This document shows positions 22,147 to 33,800 of a stretch of DNA of 64,000 bases, one piece after another (the first letter of the stretch is position 1; the number at the start of each line of letters is the position of its first letter). The translations under genes were made by a program, and so were the position numbers. The notes under the pieces are model-generated. The model saw only the letters and a program-made list of their open reading frames with translations. It was not told the origin of the DNA and did no database searches. Source of the DNA: Arthrinium phaeospermum (Eukaryota > Ascomycota > Sordariomycetes > Amphisphaeriales > Apiosporaceae); assembly GCA_006503535.1 (NCBI GenBank), contig QYRS01000011.1, positions 1,054,001 to 1,118,000 of the forward strand, given 5' to 3'.

Positions 22147-23627
22147 ATGGCAAGCAGTCCGGACGCGCTCAGCAAAGAAAAGCTCGATGCTATCACCATC
22201 ATCGAGAGGACATGTTCCGTCTTCTCGTTGCTAGGATGTCTTTTCATCATCATAAGCTTCAGTTGTTCCAAAGTGTTCCATAAGCCGATCAACAGGCTCG
22301 TTTTCTATGCATCATTCGGCAATATGATGAGCAACATTGGCACACTTATGGCAAGGTCATATGTAAACGACACCAATGTGTTCGGTTGCCAATTTCAGGC
22401 CTTCTTGATTCAGATGTGAGTCGTCCACCACCTGGTAGTATCGACATTGGTTACGGACTTACACCCAAGCTATAGGTTCCTTCCCGCCGACGCATTATGG
22501 ACTCTGGCCATGGCCATCAACGTATATCTAACGTTTTACTTCAAATTTGACGCTATACGCTTGCGGAGCATGGAAATTTGGTATTTCTTGTTCTGCTACG
22601 GCATTCCGTTCGTCCCGGCACTCACGTATATTTTCGTCACCAACGAACACGGCAATCGACTGTATGGGAATGCCACCTTGTGGTGTTGGGTCTCGAATGA
22701 GTGGGATGTCTTTCGTATCGCAACATTCTATGGCCCTGTTTGGTACGTTTGTTCAGCACCATCTAGCGTTTCTCTTTTGGCCACAATCTCACAAGAGATA
22801 GGGTTGTCATCTCGATCACATTCTTCATATATCTCAGAGCTGGCGGCGAGATCTATAAAAAGCGCAAGCAGCTACGCAACTTCAGCAGCAGCGCAACACA
22901 AGACCCCGAGCCTCTGACCATGGACGATCCATCTTCCACCAAGACAACCGAGGTCACAGTCACGCTGGAAGATACTCTGGAGACCATCGGGCTGTCTACA
23001 TTTAGGAGCGGCAAGCCTGGAGCATCTCAAGCAATGCCTGCCGCTTATTCCGTCACTATTACATCGGACCACAACAAACGCCACTCTCAAATCGAGTCCT
23101 CATCTCCGCCAGAACAGTCCGGCCAAGCTAACCTGAGGATTGCTGCACCTCCGACGCGCCAGGGAGCTGGAGCGGCACAGAAACGGAGAGCAAACTTTGA
23201 GATCAACAGCGCTACATGGTCTTACGCGAAATGTGCCATCCTCTTCTTCACGGCCCTACTCATCACCTGGATCCCGTCATCGGCCAACCGTGTCTACAGT
23301 CTTGTTCATCCTGGGGAGGTCGCTTTCCCACTGGAAATTATGAGTGCCCTAGTCTTGCCTTTACAAGGGTTTTGGAACGCTCTCATCTACATCGTCACCT
23401 CATGGTCCGGCTGCAAGATGTTTTTCTCAGATGTCTTTCGGCGATCGGAACCCTCCAAGCCCAACCATTTCGTCAACGAGTTTCACGACCGGCGGAAAGG
23501 GGGCTTCAGGCGCTCTGCTCGAAACGTCCATAAAGGCGGCGCCGAGAGCGAAAGCATGACCGAGCTTGCCGGTGACAGTCGGCCCGCTTCAAACGAGGAA
23601 CCGAAGCATGGCGCCAGTATCATTTAA
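22147..23627 (+). CDS. cAMP-receptor-like G-protein-coupled receptor
   Basis: Exons 22147-22415, 22476-22742 and 22802-23627 give 453 residues. Seven hydrophobic helices are visible: about 23-40 (CSVFSLLGCLFIIISF), 50-68 (FYASFGNMMSNIGTLMA), 95-111 (ALWTLAMAINVYLTFYF), 121-143 (WYFLFCYGIPFVPALTYIFV), 170-190 (VVISITFFIYL), 320-343 (CAILFFTALLITWIPSSANR) and 355-380 (MSALVLPLQGFWNALIYIV). Helices 5 and 6 are separated by a long third cytoplasmic loop of about 125 residues rich in Ser/Thr, typical of phosphorylated G-protein-coupling loops. The pattern (WIPSSANRVY, LQGFWNALIY) fits the fungal cAMP-receptor-like class related to Dictyostelium cAR and Neurospora GPR-1/2/3. It should sense an external ligand and signal through a heterotrimeric G protein; the ligand is unknown. 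Confidence 0.9.
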
Positions 23628-26600
23628 CGAAAAAAAAATAGTGTCTCGATCATTGGTTATGCAGGAATAATCGCTTAGGTCCCGACTAAAATGCAGCGAG
23701 GGAGTTACTGGCGCCATAATGGAGATTCTCTATTCACACTATACATAACGGATTCTGCAAAATATTATTCTGTTACCTATGTAATGTATCATTTCTTCGG
23801 ATCGGCTGCAGAGGCTAGGTGGATGGGATTTGATACATGGCGTATGCAAAGATACCTAAGCGGGTGTTGGGAAGAGAACCAATCACCCAGCAAATACAAG
23901 TACATACATAGACTCGTTGTTGATAGTACATCCAAGTGACACCTATAAAGTGTAATGACAACTACCTGCTCCGTATCTTTCCCCAGGGAGAAGCAAATTG
24001 CCAAAAACCAGTGTGTTATTGGCCATGTAGTTACGCACCATCCATTTGGCTAAGCGAAATATCCCCTCTCCCGCAGCGTCGGGTCATGGCTTGCTCTCAC
24101 TGATAAGACTGAAGGGGGCAGCCTGCCACCAAATCTCACTGCTCGGGCCCCTTCGATTCTCTCGGCTTGTCCGATCGTTGGCTGCATACGGTGACATAGC
24201 CTACTTCGCAATGTAAGGAATGGTAGAAGCGTTTTCATGTCTTCTGTTTTTCTGAATCAGCAGCCTCTTCACATTTGCACCAACTAGAAATGGACATTTC
24301 GAAGAGCCATCACTCAGTCTCACGGTCGGGCCTTGACGCGTGGTTGCTGGGTGTACGAGACCGCATGAAGGCCGTCATCACTAGACGGCTGCCCGCATGT
24401 CCATTCGTTGCCGGCCTCTTGCTTGAGTGCATGTTGTCATTTTCTAGTGCAGGTATGTATGTATGTATGCACGGGCTGTATGGGATGTCCGTGATGTGCA
24501 AGGCCGTGCTGCAGTATGCTTACACTTGGATCATGTAAGAGCTACTGATGCACTGACATGGCGCGCGGGGATTTCATGGGGGAAACAAGAAGGTGATTGA
24601 TTGTCGGTTGCCGAACCTCCCTCCCCTCCTCTCGTGCCGATATGCATGCTGCTGCAAGTAACCACACATTTCATCTATCTTTCATTTATCGCCCATCTGT
24701 GTTCCCCTGCCGATGGATGGAAGCTGCCTTCTGGTCGGCTTTCCGGGTCTCCTTCTCAGGGACCGATTCCGAGGCCCTTTGATGGGTAGAGTAGGCCTTT
24801 CGCCCCCGGGTTCAATAGCACGTACACTCGCTCCTTCTATCTACTTGCTTGCTTGCTTGCGTTTTTAAGCTACACCTTCTTTTCTCGCCGTTGCGCGCGG
24901 ACTTCTCCCGCTGCTGACGGGGCCCCGGGATCCTACGTGAGACTGGGAGGATCGACGTGCGCGCACTAGAACAAGTTACGTCTTACACCCTCCCTCCTCT
25001 TCAATCACACGGCAGCTTTAGTGAACGGGCAACGTCGAGTCATTTTTCTGCACTTTCGCGGCGAATAGTCATGCAATGCAATTCGCCTTTGAATATGACA
25101 GTGCCATTCTGGGGTTGCAGTGCTCATATGCGTGTGAAATGGAACAAGAGAGAATCGCTGCAGAAAAAGGGAGAGAACTGCGATCAAGACGTGTGACGAC
25201 TGACGTAAAACTGCGATTCTGGACACATCCGGCGCGCAATCATTGGTCGTATGACAGCTACATCAAAGGAAAATTTTGATGGTTTCACCCACACGTATTA
25301 CCTAGCCACTCACCGCGCTGGCAGTCGGCATACATACATACATACAGGTTGCTGTGGGCGGTTGTGGCCGTCACTTGTCATCATGCAGACCGGGTAGGCG
25401 ATGGACGGCGATGATGGCACCCTCTAGCCCACACACACACACACTCTCTCTCTCTCTGCCTGCCCATTGAACGAGGCAAAGGCTTTCTTCCTACTGTCGT
25501 CACCCGGGGTAACATGGCATTGTGTCGTGTCCACTAGGAAACAAAAGAGTTGATGAAACCTGCCAAACAGATTCGAATACCACCTTGGCATGACTCCACC
25601 CTTCCCATCCAGAAATTGGCTGACAGAATGACAAGAAAGCTTCTTGCCGAGCGCGCGCGAGTGTGAGTGGAGTGAGTTCGCATTGCCATCTTCCCCGGTG
25701 CTTGGCTGCAATCCGGGGAACCCCAAGACGTGAGCTTACTTGTAGGTAGTAGTAGTGTACTTAGGTAGGTAAGCAGCTGAATAGGGGTTTTTGAGTTTGA
25801 AGCTTGCCGGATCTCTACTAGCACATACTTACCTTACTGCCCAATATCGAATTGCTCCAACTTGCCCGGCACCCCGAGATTCTGCCCCGAGTGTGCCCAA
25901 GCGCAATAAGTCCCATTGTCGGGCATGTAAGAGCAGATCACTTGAATGCCGATATTGCCCTAGCAAAACCTTGATATGCCTTTGCGAGAGGAAAAAACAG
26001 TGGCGGAAATTGGGAGCAGCATCGCTATTGACATTCGGTTACGATCCTTCAGCTTCCGGCGACGGCTTCTTGCGAACGGGAAAAAAGAAACGCAATTCCC
26101 GGCGCTCTGGGTCGATGTTTTTTCTCCAGTGTCTCAGACTCCCCGGCCCTGACTGCCAAGTTCTGGCCATGTCTTTTTTTTCTCTCTTCTTCCTACCCCA
26201 TGTTTCCCCCGCAGTGGACACCAGGAAAAAGATCGAAGTACTTTCAGCTACCCACTTTGAACTTCGTGTGCCTGGCCCGACTTCGTCACACGCACATGCG
26301 TATCAGTCGAAACCAGAGGAATTGTTCGCTCTTTTACTACATAGGTAGTAAGCCAAGGGGTCAATGACGTTACTGAATTCCGGCGTATATGCCAGGCAAC
26401 TTTTCCCTTGAGCCTCGCGTATAGTATGTGCGACGAGCTCGTATTATTTTCGGAGTCCGCGGGGTGTTTTTCTCTTCCTTTCTTTTCTTCACTTCGACGA
26501 CCTGTTTCAACGCTGCCTCGGGACCGTTATGCATTTTGGCGATATGATGTCGATGTTGGATAAAAAGGGTCGACGCAACTTTCCGCAGCCCATGGCCACC

Positions 26601-28132
26601 ACAGAACCATGGGGGTAATTTAATTAGTACAGACATAATGGCCTGCACTCCTCGCCTAGCTAATTAGCAGCAACCTTGGCCGTATCCTTGGAGCAAGTAC
26701 ACAGACCCTCTGGAAGGCGTGCTGCGTACACAGCCGGGCATCGCTCGTGCTTCCGAACAAATCGGACCGCCCTGTCACTGCGGTGAATGTCCTTTGGCCT
26801 AGGTAGGTACCGAGGCGGGACAGCCGTGAAAATTGTCCCCTGAAGCCGCGCAGGGCTGGAACCAATACCGGGCAAGCAAGGGCCGCTCGTGCTCAATGCA
26901 AAAAAACGTCTAGCAAACGAAAGGACATTGGTTGTCTGCACATCGTAGAAGGAGCGGGCTCAGGAGCGGGTTTTGCGGTTGTCTGAACATGCACATGAAC
27001 AAGAACAAGGGCTCGGTGAGTTAGGAGGCCAGAGAGGCTCAAGGCCGTCGTCCCTGTTGCTCGACCGTCGATGCAACCTTTCCCGCAGAAGCGAGACGAG
27101 GGTGATGAAGACACTCCAAGTACCTCCAAGGGGTGTCAATGTATTTCCTTCTTCTTCCTTTCTTTTGACCGTTGACGGCGTTGTCAACCTCTTGTGGCCG
27201 GGCCGCTGCACTATGCCATGGGTGCGGTTTCGCCGGTCCCTGGAAACGTGTTTCGAAGGGACCCAAGAAGCAAACAGACTAGAGAACCATGCTATACTAG
27301 ACGTTGCCGTCAAGCCGTGTGGCGTGCCCGATCCAGATGATCGTCTGCAGACGAGAGGTGAGAAACGGATTTTCCTATACTTGAAACGGCGCGAAACCAA
27401 ACTTTCGCTCGCGCCCGGTGAAGGAAAGCATATCTCGACATCCCATAAACATACCAAACTTGCATGATATAATACTCCCGATGCCGCTACGCGATGTGAT
27501 CGCAGTACAGCATCCCATCGCCACCTGTGTGATTGTCTCAAGACGCCTTGCTTCCCTCAGACTTTTGCGGCTTTGGAGCCTATTGGTATACGCATGTTTC
27601 TCGTCGCAACACAGACAGGGGTCGCTCTTCACATCTCCTCAACTACATAGTGCGACGTTGCGGGGGATGCAAGACTACACCACCCCCGGGAGAGGCAGTC
27701 CTCGCCTCACCGGTTGCGGTGGGCGTGCATGTGCCTGCATTCGCCTACTGGTCCTTTTTCCCGACTTGCATATCGCATATCAAAATCGCCGCCTGTTTCC
27801 CCTCACACGGGCTCTTGCCTGCTTGCTGCTGCAATGCCGGCTTCGCGGCCCTCAAGTCACAGTCTCCTTTAGTAGTGTTGCACTCCAAGGGCAATCAAGT
27901 TAATTACCGTCGCTCTCCCTCCCTTGAAATATCCCGGCCGGCCGCACCCAGGCATACTGACCTACATTGTAGCAGTCTTCGGAATCTTCAGGTTCTCCGT
28001 ACAACACTTGCGAGCACCTTCCTCCATCAACGCTGCCTGAGTGAAGATCCCGTATCACTAGCGAGCGTGCCTGCGAAGACAAGACGTCCTAAATATCCCA
28101 GGTCGCCCAAGAACAACTAGACAATACTGAAT
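23628..28132. other. 4.5-kb gene-poor region
   Basis: No supported coding region. It contains short tetranucleotide runs (TATG near 24453-24467, CTTG near 24845-24860, CATA near 25332-25346) and a CA/CT microsatellite at 25430-25457. The longest ORFs (about 190 codons, 26960-28120, both strands) have neither domains nor consistent codon bias. Confidence 0.5.
25430..25457 (+). repeat. compound (CA)n(CT)n microsatellite
   Basis: About seven CA units are followed directly by about seven CT units. It is a simple-sequence repeat outside any supported gene. Confidence 0.85.
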
Positions 28133-28225
28133 ATGCCCGACGGCGGTTGCGACACTGGCTGTAACGGAGGGTACTTAAAGACCTCTAAAGGCCAGATGAT
28201 CAAGTGTCCCACCTGTAACCCGTAA
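28133..28225 (+). CDS. possible Cys-rich microprotein (30 codons)
   Basis: A 30-codon ORF beginning at an ATG preceded by a purine at -3. It reads MPDGGCDTGCNGGYLKTSKG, followed by a segment ending CPTCNP and TAA. Four cysteines are spaced C-x3-C-x16-C-x2-C with a Gly-Gly after the first pair, which resembles half of a DnaJ-type or zinc-ribbon metal-binding module. The composition differs sharply from the surrounding non-coding ORFs. It lies about 380 bp downstream of the stop codon of the methyltransferase-like gene, on the opposite strand. An upstream exon joined at the CTAG at about 28115-28118 is possible. Whether it is translated is unknown; the resemblance may be chance. Confidence 0.4.
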   Translation: MPDGGCDTGCNGGYLKTSKGQMIKCPTCNP

Positions 28226-28606
28226 AGGGCAAGGTAAGCGCCAACATCTCCACGATCACAGGTTTGCGGCTGATGCATTTCCAGCGGGACAGGTTGATTG
28301 AGTGATGAGGCAGCTTGCCTTCAAAGCCGACCACATCGAGTAGATATGCATCTGGAAGCAGTTGGAAGTACGCGGCAGCAACAGAGAGGGTTGATTCAGA
28401 AGATAGGGTTGGCGCACAGTCACGATACTTGAAGAGTTCAAGACTGATAGTGAATGCAAACGCCGTGAATTCAGACCTACTCCCCGAGTGATAACTCAAA
28501 ATACGAGTCTGTAGCCAAGCCACCCACATACATCCTGGGATATCTCATCAGCCATCGTTACGCGTCCACTCGTTCGTAAGAATATGCCCACCAATAAATG
28601 GCTGGT
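28226..28606. other. short intergenic region, convergent
   Basis: About 380 bp between the possible microprotein (+) and the end of the methyltransferase-like gene (-). Nothing recognisable was seen; it probably holds 3' UTR sequence. Confidence 0.5.
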
Positions 28607-30633
28607 TTACCGATCCTCCTTCACCGCAACAATATGAGAGTGCTGCCAGTACGTTCCGAGCTCAACACACTCCGCGACTATACGTTCTTCTTCCCACCAC
28701 CATCTTTCCGCACGGACAAATCTGCCCCAGATCTCCTGCCAGAGCATTCTCATAACCAAGCACCGCAACTCCGTTTTGGTGCTGGACTGTTTTTTGACCC
28801 CTTCAATCTTGTCAAGTCCCTCTGGGATAGCAGCGACCGAAACGGTCACGATAGTGCTGCCCTGTCCTCGCAGGCGGCCCAAGCCCAGCCAGGCTGGCAG
28901 TGTCTCGCTGGGGTATGTTGTACGAGACGACTGCTCCAGATTGATCAGGAGCTTTTCGAAGAGCCATTGCCGGAGCAAAGGTCCCATAGACGCCGAAACC
29001 GGTTGAGGGTCTATGATAGTAAGGTGTAGTGCCCCACCAGGCGCGAGACATCGGTGTATGTGTCTCAGAAAAGGGGGTATTTCTGCCGAAGCGAACAGTG
29101 CCGGCATGGATAGGCAAGTAACTGCTGAATACAGCTTCGGAGGTAGGGACCGCGAGGCAGCAGTCGATGAGACTGCGGGCACCAGTATGGGCTGGACATT
29201 GGGAAACAGACTGGGATAGATGGGGTTCTGCGAGAGATGCGATATAGTCATGGTCGGATGTAATGCCGCCAGGAATGATGCAGATGCTACAGAGTGTGCG
29301 GGTTAGCATTTTCCCATGAGAAGTCTTGGGAGGGGGGGCTTACCCTGGGTTTCGTAGATCGCGAGGACTTTGGGGGGTCGCGAGGTAGAGTGCGCGTCGC
29401 GTGGTGGCATGGTTTGGTCTAGACTGGCGTATCCCTCTCCTTGGTGTAAGGCAGAGAACATCCACCTCTTCTTTGTCATCTCAAGCTCCTTGTAGACCAT
29501 CGTATCAGTAGCGTCTCCCATTCCGGCTTTGAGGTTGGCTAAAATGAGTTCGGGACCTGCGGCAGCCATGATGCGAACCTCTCTTTGCAAAGCCGAGAGA
29601 CCGGGTGAGAGATAATGGCCTTTTTCGCTGGTCGGTGGAGAATGGACTCTTTGCTCTAGACAGGAGGGAGGCAGCTCCCTGATCGATGTACAGTCCCACT
29701 CGTGTGGAGGTTTCCAGGCTTCTGGGTTCCCCAACTGATCGCAACCGTTCCAACCCGACGTACACATGCTCGCGGCGCTGCGGTACTCAGGGGGCGGCGT
29801 CTGCGGTGGCAAAAGAAATGGACCGCAGTTGTCAAACGGACGAGGGACGCTACACGTTAATCAGTAAGGTACCAAGAGACAATGCAAGCAGTGGCGTAGA
29901 TACCCTTCCTCTGGTACTTCCAGCAACGGAGGCGTCCCAGCCTTTACCCTATCCGATGATATCTGGACCTCCGATACAAGCTGACAAACATCGTGGTTGG
30001 AGCTCCGTGAAGAGACTGAGATTTCGGTGCTCTTGGTCACAAACGATGATGGCCCAAGTGTTTGTATCAAATGCTCAGACGCTGTTGACATGGAATCTCT
30101 CTGGGAAGCCGCGCTAAACGTAGTCGATGTTACAAACGAGGGCTGGGTCCATTTGGAGTTGACAGACTCTAACAGTTTTGCAAGTAAGTTGTCTGTTCCA
30201 TCCAAGCGAAAGGAGCTCACATACCTCGGGACGAGAGGCTCAAGCTACCATCCAAAGCCTCGGGAATACTGTCACGAGTCACATTGCTACTGCTGGCTGG
30301 CTTGACTGTGACTGAAGAATCGTCCTCGTGGGATAAGAGAGCTTTGACGCCATAGCCAGAAACCCTCTGGCTTCTCGGTTCATCCGTTGGCGTCTGTGGC
30401 GCAGAGAGATTTGGGCTTGCTTGTTTGGAAGGTGTAGGGGCTTTCTTTCGGGTTTTGCCGGAAAATAAACCAAAACTTCTCTCGCTCGAGGAGGAACTGC
30501 TGGCCGATGTGGATTGCCGGTTGACTCCTGCCTTTTTCTTCTCCTTCTCCTTAGTTTGTGCCTCGAGCTCTTTGCGGATTTTCCTCTCACCCACAAGCTC
30601 TCGGTTTGGATCGGTCCAGAGGACATCGAACAT
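28607..30633 (-). CDS. methyltransferase-like protein with long disordered N-terminus
   Basis: Exons on the minus strand: 30633-30225, 30168-29904, 29849-29344 and 29286-28607. They total 1860 nt (619 residues), and all phases close. Residues 1-230 are Ser/Lys/Thr-rich and probably disordered after a conserved-looking start (MFDVLWTDPNRELVGERKIR). The C-terminal 240 residues resemble a class I SAM methyltransferase fold: a beta-strand/loop (KVLAIYETQGASASFLAAL) in the motif I position, and RCLAPGGALHLTIIDPQPV as the characteristic strand after the LxPGG turn. The motif I position lacks the usual GxGxG, so SAM binding may be altered. Upstream of the start (30765-30834) lies a 35-bp tandem repeat. 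The fold assignment is an inference from a few motifs; the substrate is unknown. Confidence 0.75.
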
Positions 30634-30764
30634 GGCGTTGACAAGTTAGAGCCAGGGATGGCTGAGGTATAAGGTCGGTCAGCTCTTGGCGTTGGGTTAA
30701 CTGCAATAATCCGGTCTCTACTACAACTCGATCGTGGTGTTATGTATGTAGTAAGGCAGCTGCT

Positions 30765-30834
30765 TAGACGACTCGAAGATCGAAAGCCGAAGATCTGCGT
30801 AGACGACTCGAAGATCGAAAGCCGAAGATCTGCG
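30765..30834 (+). repeat. 35-bp tandem direct repeat (2 copies)
   Basis: Two identical 35-bp units, 30765-30799 and 30800-30834. Each contains CGAAGATC twice, giving copies at 30774, 30788, 30809 and 30823. The array begins 132 bp upstream of the start codon of the methyltransferase-like gene (minus strand), so it sits in its likely promoter or 5' leader. The units are perfect, which suggests a recent duplication. Confidence 0.9.
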
Positions 30835-33800
30835 TAAAGAACCGCGATCCTCGAGGTTAGGTATGTGTGGTCTTCACATGCTGCAGATTGATACAATATG
30901 AGATATACTAGGAAACTTGCAGTTAACACTGGGGTGTCCAGACCAGGGGTCGCACTCGGTATCGAATAAGAATACAACCGCGAATAAATTCAACTATCAG
31001 GGCATTTGCGGGCACCTGCTTGTCATCGACACGAAAGATGCGCAATATGATGGTAGAAATGCAAGGTGGATGGGGTGGTTCTGGTGCTAGGCAGGGCTTG
31101 GAAGAAACAGGGGAAACATGACGATAAGGAATTGCACAGCTAACAGGATATCTCTTCCAGGATGTATCAGCATGATCCACCGATTGAAGTCAGACAAGTT
31201 CCGTTGCCGTTAGTGTTGGGGAGGGGGCTGGATTTGCTCGAGGCAGGTCGCAGGGAAGGTGCGATCCAAAAGGGAGATCAGATCAAACGCACCCACCCGA
31301 GGGACTTCCCTTTTTGGGTTGGAACTCGACGTCAACCACACACTCATTGATATACGCCAATGTCCGCTATGTACATGTAGATAGTACACCTGCATATTGG
31401 ATTCAATGTCGGCTTTGGTTGATGATAATCAACACACCTAATCAGCATGAAGTATCATGCGAGCCAGCTAGGTAGGAGTGGATAGGAGAAGACATGGGCC
31501 GGTACCTCCTGGCACCCTATCCCATTGATTACCAATGCGTGTAGGTGAGCCCTACATTCGTCGATAACTCGAGAATGCCCGTACCCGCTCACAAGTAGGA
31601 GTAGTTTGATTCGAGTCGAGCACCGAGGCCAAGCTTCTGCGCCGGAGTGTTGAGCAATACAGATGCTACATATCTGTCTGTACCTGCTTTCTCGTAGAGG
31701 CCTCGGACAGCATACACATAACCGATGCGCAACGCTACCATCCAATCAGTCCCGGGAAATTCGAACACAGCTTGACGAGATTGGGAATCTCCGTCTTGTG
31801 CTGCCTTGCTAAGGTGATGATACCATACAGCACGGTGGGAATACTCTGGCTTCGGTCTTACAAACTTTGGTCGAATACATTCCTGTTATTGATGGTTTCT
31901 AGCCCTCAATAATGTCTTCGAAGATATATTTGTTTCGCAAGAATGCTTCTCTGTAGGCTGTGATTGGCTTATGCTGGACACGGCAAGTGGTATACCTGCT
32001 ATCTTTCAACTTCTTCACGACATTCTATACATCGCACCGTAAAAACCAAGGAACAAGGCGACATCGAAGGCTATGGTAGCCACTGGAAGAGAATGAAAGG
32101 CCCTCTACATACCGGTAGTGATATTGGCTGGATACAGATGGATATTGCGCCTGTCTTCTTTCTGCAAATGTGTGATGATACCATGATACTATCTTCCACC
32201 ATAGTCATTGTCAAGATCATCGCATGCAGCCAGATAGACAAGTTTGCAAGGCGCAGGTTTGCTTGAAGTCTGCACGATGCCTTGCTGTTTGATCCTTCAC
32301 CTTAACAAGCGAGCAGACTGTATGACAGGTATCGATGGATTTCTAGTGGCATAGGAATGCAAACATTGGTTCTCTCCTACCGGTTTTCAAAATGCTTGGT
32401 TAGCACTGTATGGATTGACCCTTGATTTGGCGATTGATCAAGACCGTGTTACAAAGCCGGTGCTTGATCCAGGAACTCAATTCATTATGACACAAGTTAC
32501 ACTGACTGATAGTAATAGAAAATAAACAACTTCTTGAAGGCTTGCCTCGAAGCGTGCATATCAATAGTACGAATCTGATCCACAGCCTGCTTCAAGCAAT
32601 GGGGCAACGAAATGAATTTGGAAGCCAGCGCCGGCGGGTCCGATAGCTGCACAGGTTATAATCTCAAAGTCACTCTTCAAGCAGCTGAGGACATGGGTGG
32701 CATTCAATCGAACGATTATTGGTTGGCCAGGCTTTTCCCAGTTGAAGGTCTTCAGGGGTTGGAGTAATCCATACGTAGCTCAATGCCTACTCGGCCGAAC
32801 ATCAACATGTTTCTCCGTCGATGTTGGTAGCACTAGACATGCCCAAATGCACGTTGATGTCTTTCAACATGGATTGGCATCGGAGCCACGGGACCGTGAG
32901 CATGGCATGAAGAAACTCTCCGCAGCCCCATAGCCAAGTTGCGATCAAATCCTACTTCGTCGGAAATAGCAGAAAGACCGCGCGGCTTTGGCAGGTCTCT
33001 TCGATTCCCAATGGATCACCAAACTGATGATGGATGTTGGCATGCCATCAAAGCCTTGATCAAAGGCAGTTGGGGATGATCACCGTCCCCTCGATGTGCA
33101 TTTGTATAATCCATCTTCAATGTCATGGGGACTGCCAAGAGATTGACTGTTGGGATACGGCAGTCTGAGCCGACTGTATGAAACTTGCAGCTGAGCTGGA
33201 AATCCCCTAGATGGAGGCAAGCCACGAGAATCGGAAACTTAGTCTCGAATAGAAGCTCTTTAGTCTTGTCTTTGATTCACCAGCTCCTGATTCACACACC
33301 CTTGGCTCAGCTGGGCGGTTGCTGTGGAGAGAAAGGAGTAAAACCGGACCACGACTTGGACGAATACGGTATTGGCTGATAGCTTCCAAGTCGCATAGAA
33401 CTGCAGCGTCCGTCCGTATGATTGAGTGATCTTTGCATAAGATGATAAGTTGAACTCCAAGACGGATGTGACATTACCAGCGGGAATTTACCTAGGTCAA
33501 AGGTGATAAGCCATGTCCTTAGCCAGCCTGGTAGCAAGCAAGCTGCATGTCCAGCGGTGTTGACTTAGATTGTAAATAGACTCGATTTGTGTACGATATA
33601 TAGAAGGGAACTGCTGTGGTCACACGTGCATGCTTGTGTACCCCTATACACCAGCTGGTGCTACACAAAATCGCTAACATGCAAAATGATCCGCTTGTCT
33701 CATGCAATTAGCCATAGTCTAGCCTATCCCTGCATTATCTCGAAATGGTGCCCCTATTGACTGTATTCGAATCACACATCTCGAGGCTGCTCACGAGTAA

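Noticed and set aside
24440..25460. CRISPR-like or telomere-like repeats
   Set aside because: These are only short tetra- and dinucleotide microsatellites, without spacers or a TTAGGG array.
26960..27541. 193-codon minus ORF in gene-poor DNA
   Set aside because: No domain, erratic composition and an equally long ORF on the other strand; likely chance.
27533..28120. 195-codon plus ORF upstream of the microprotein
   Set aside because: No recognisable content and no clear splice link to the 30-codon ORF.
28598..29029. plus-strand ORF opposite the methyltransferase-like gene
   Set aside because: Shadow of the minus-strand exon, which carries recognisable motifs and closes in phase.
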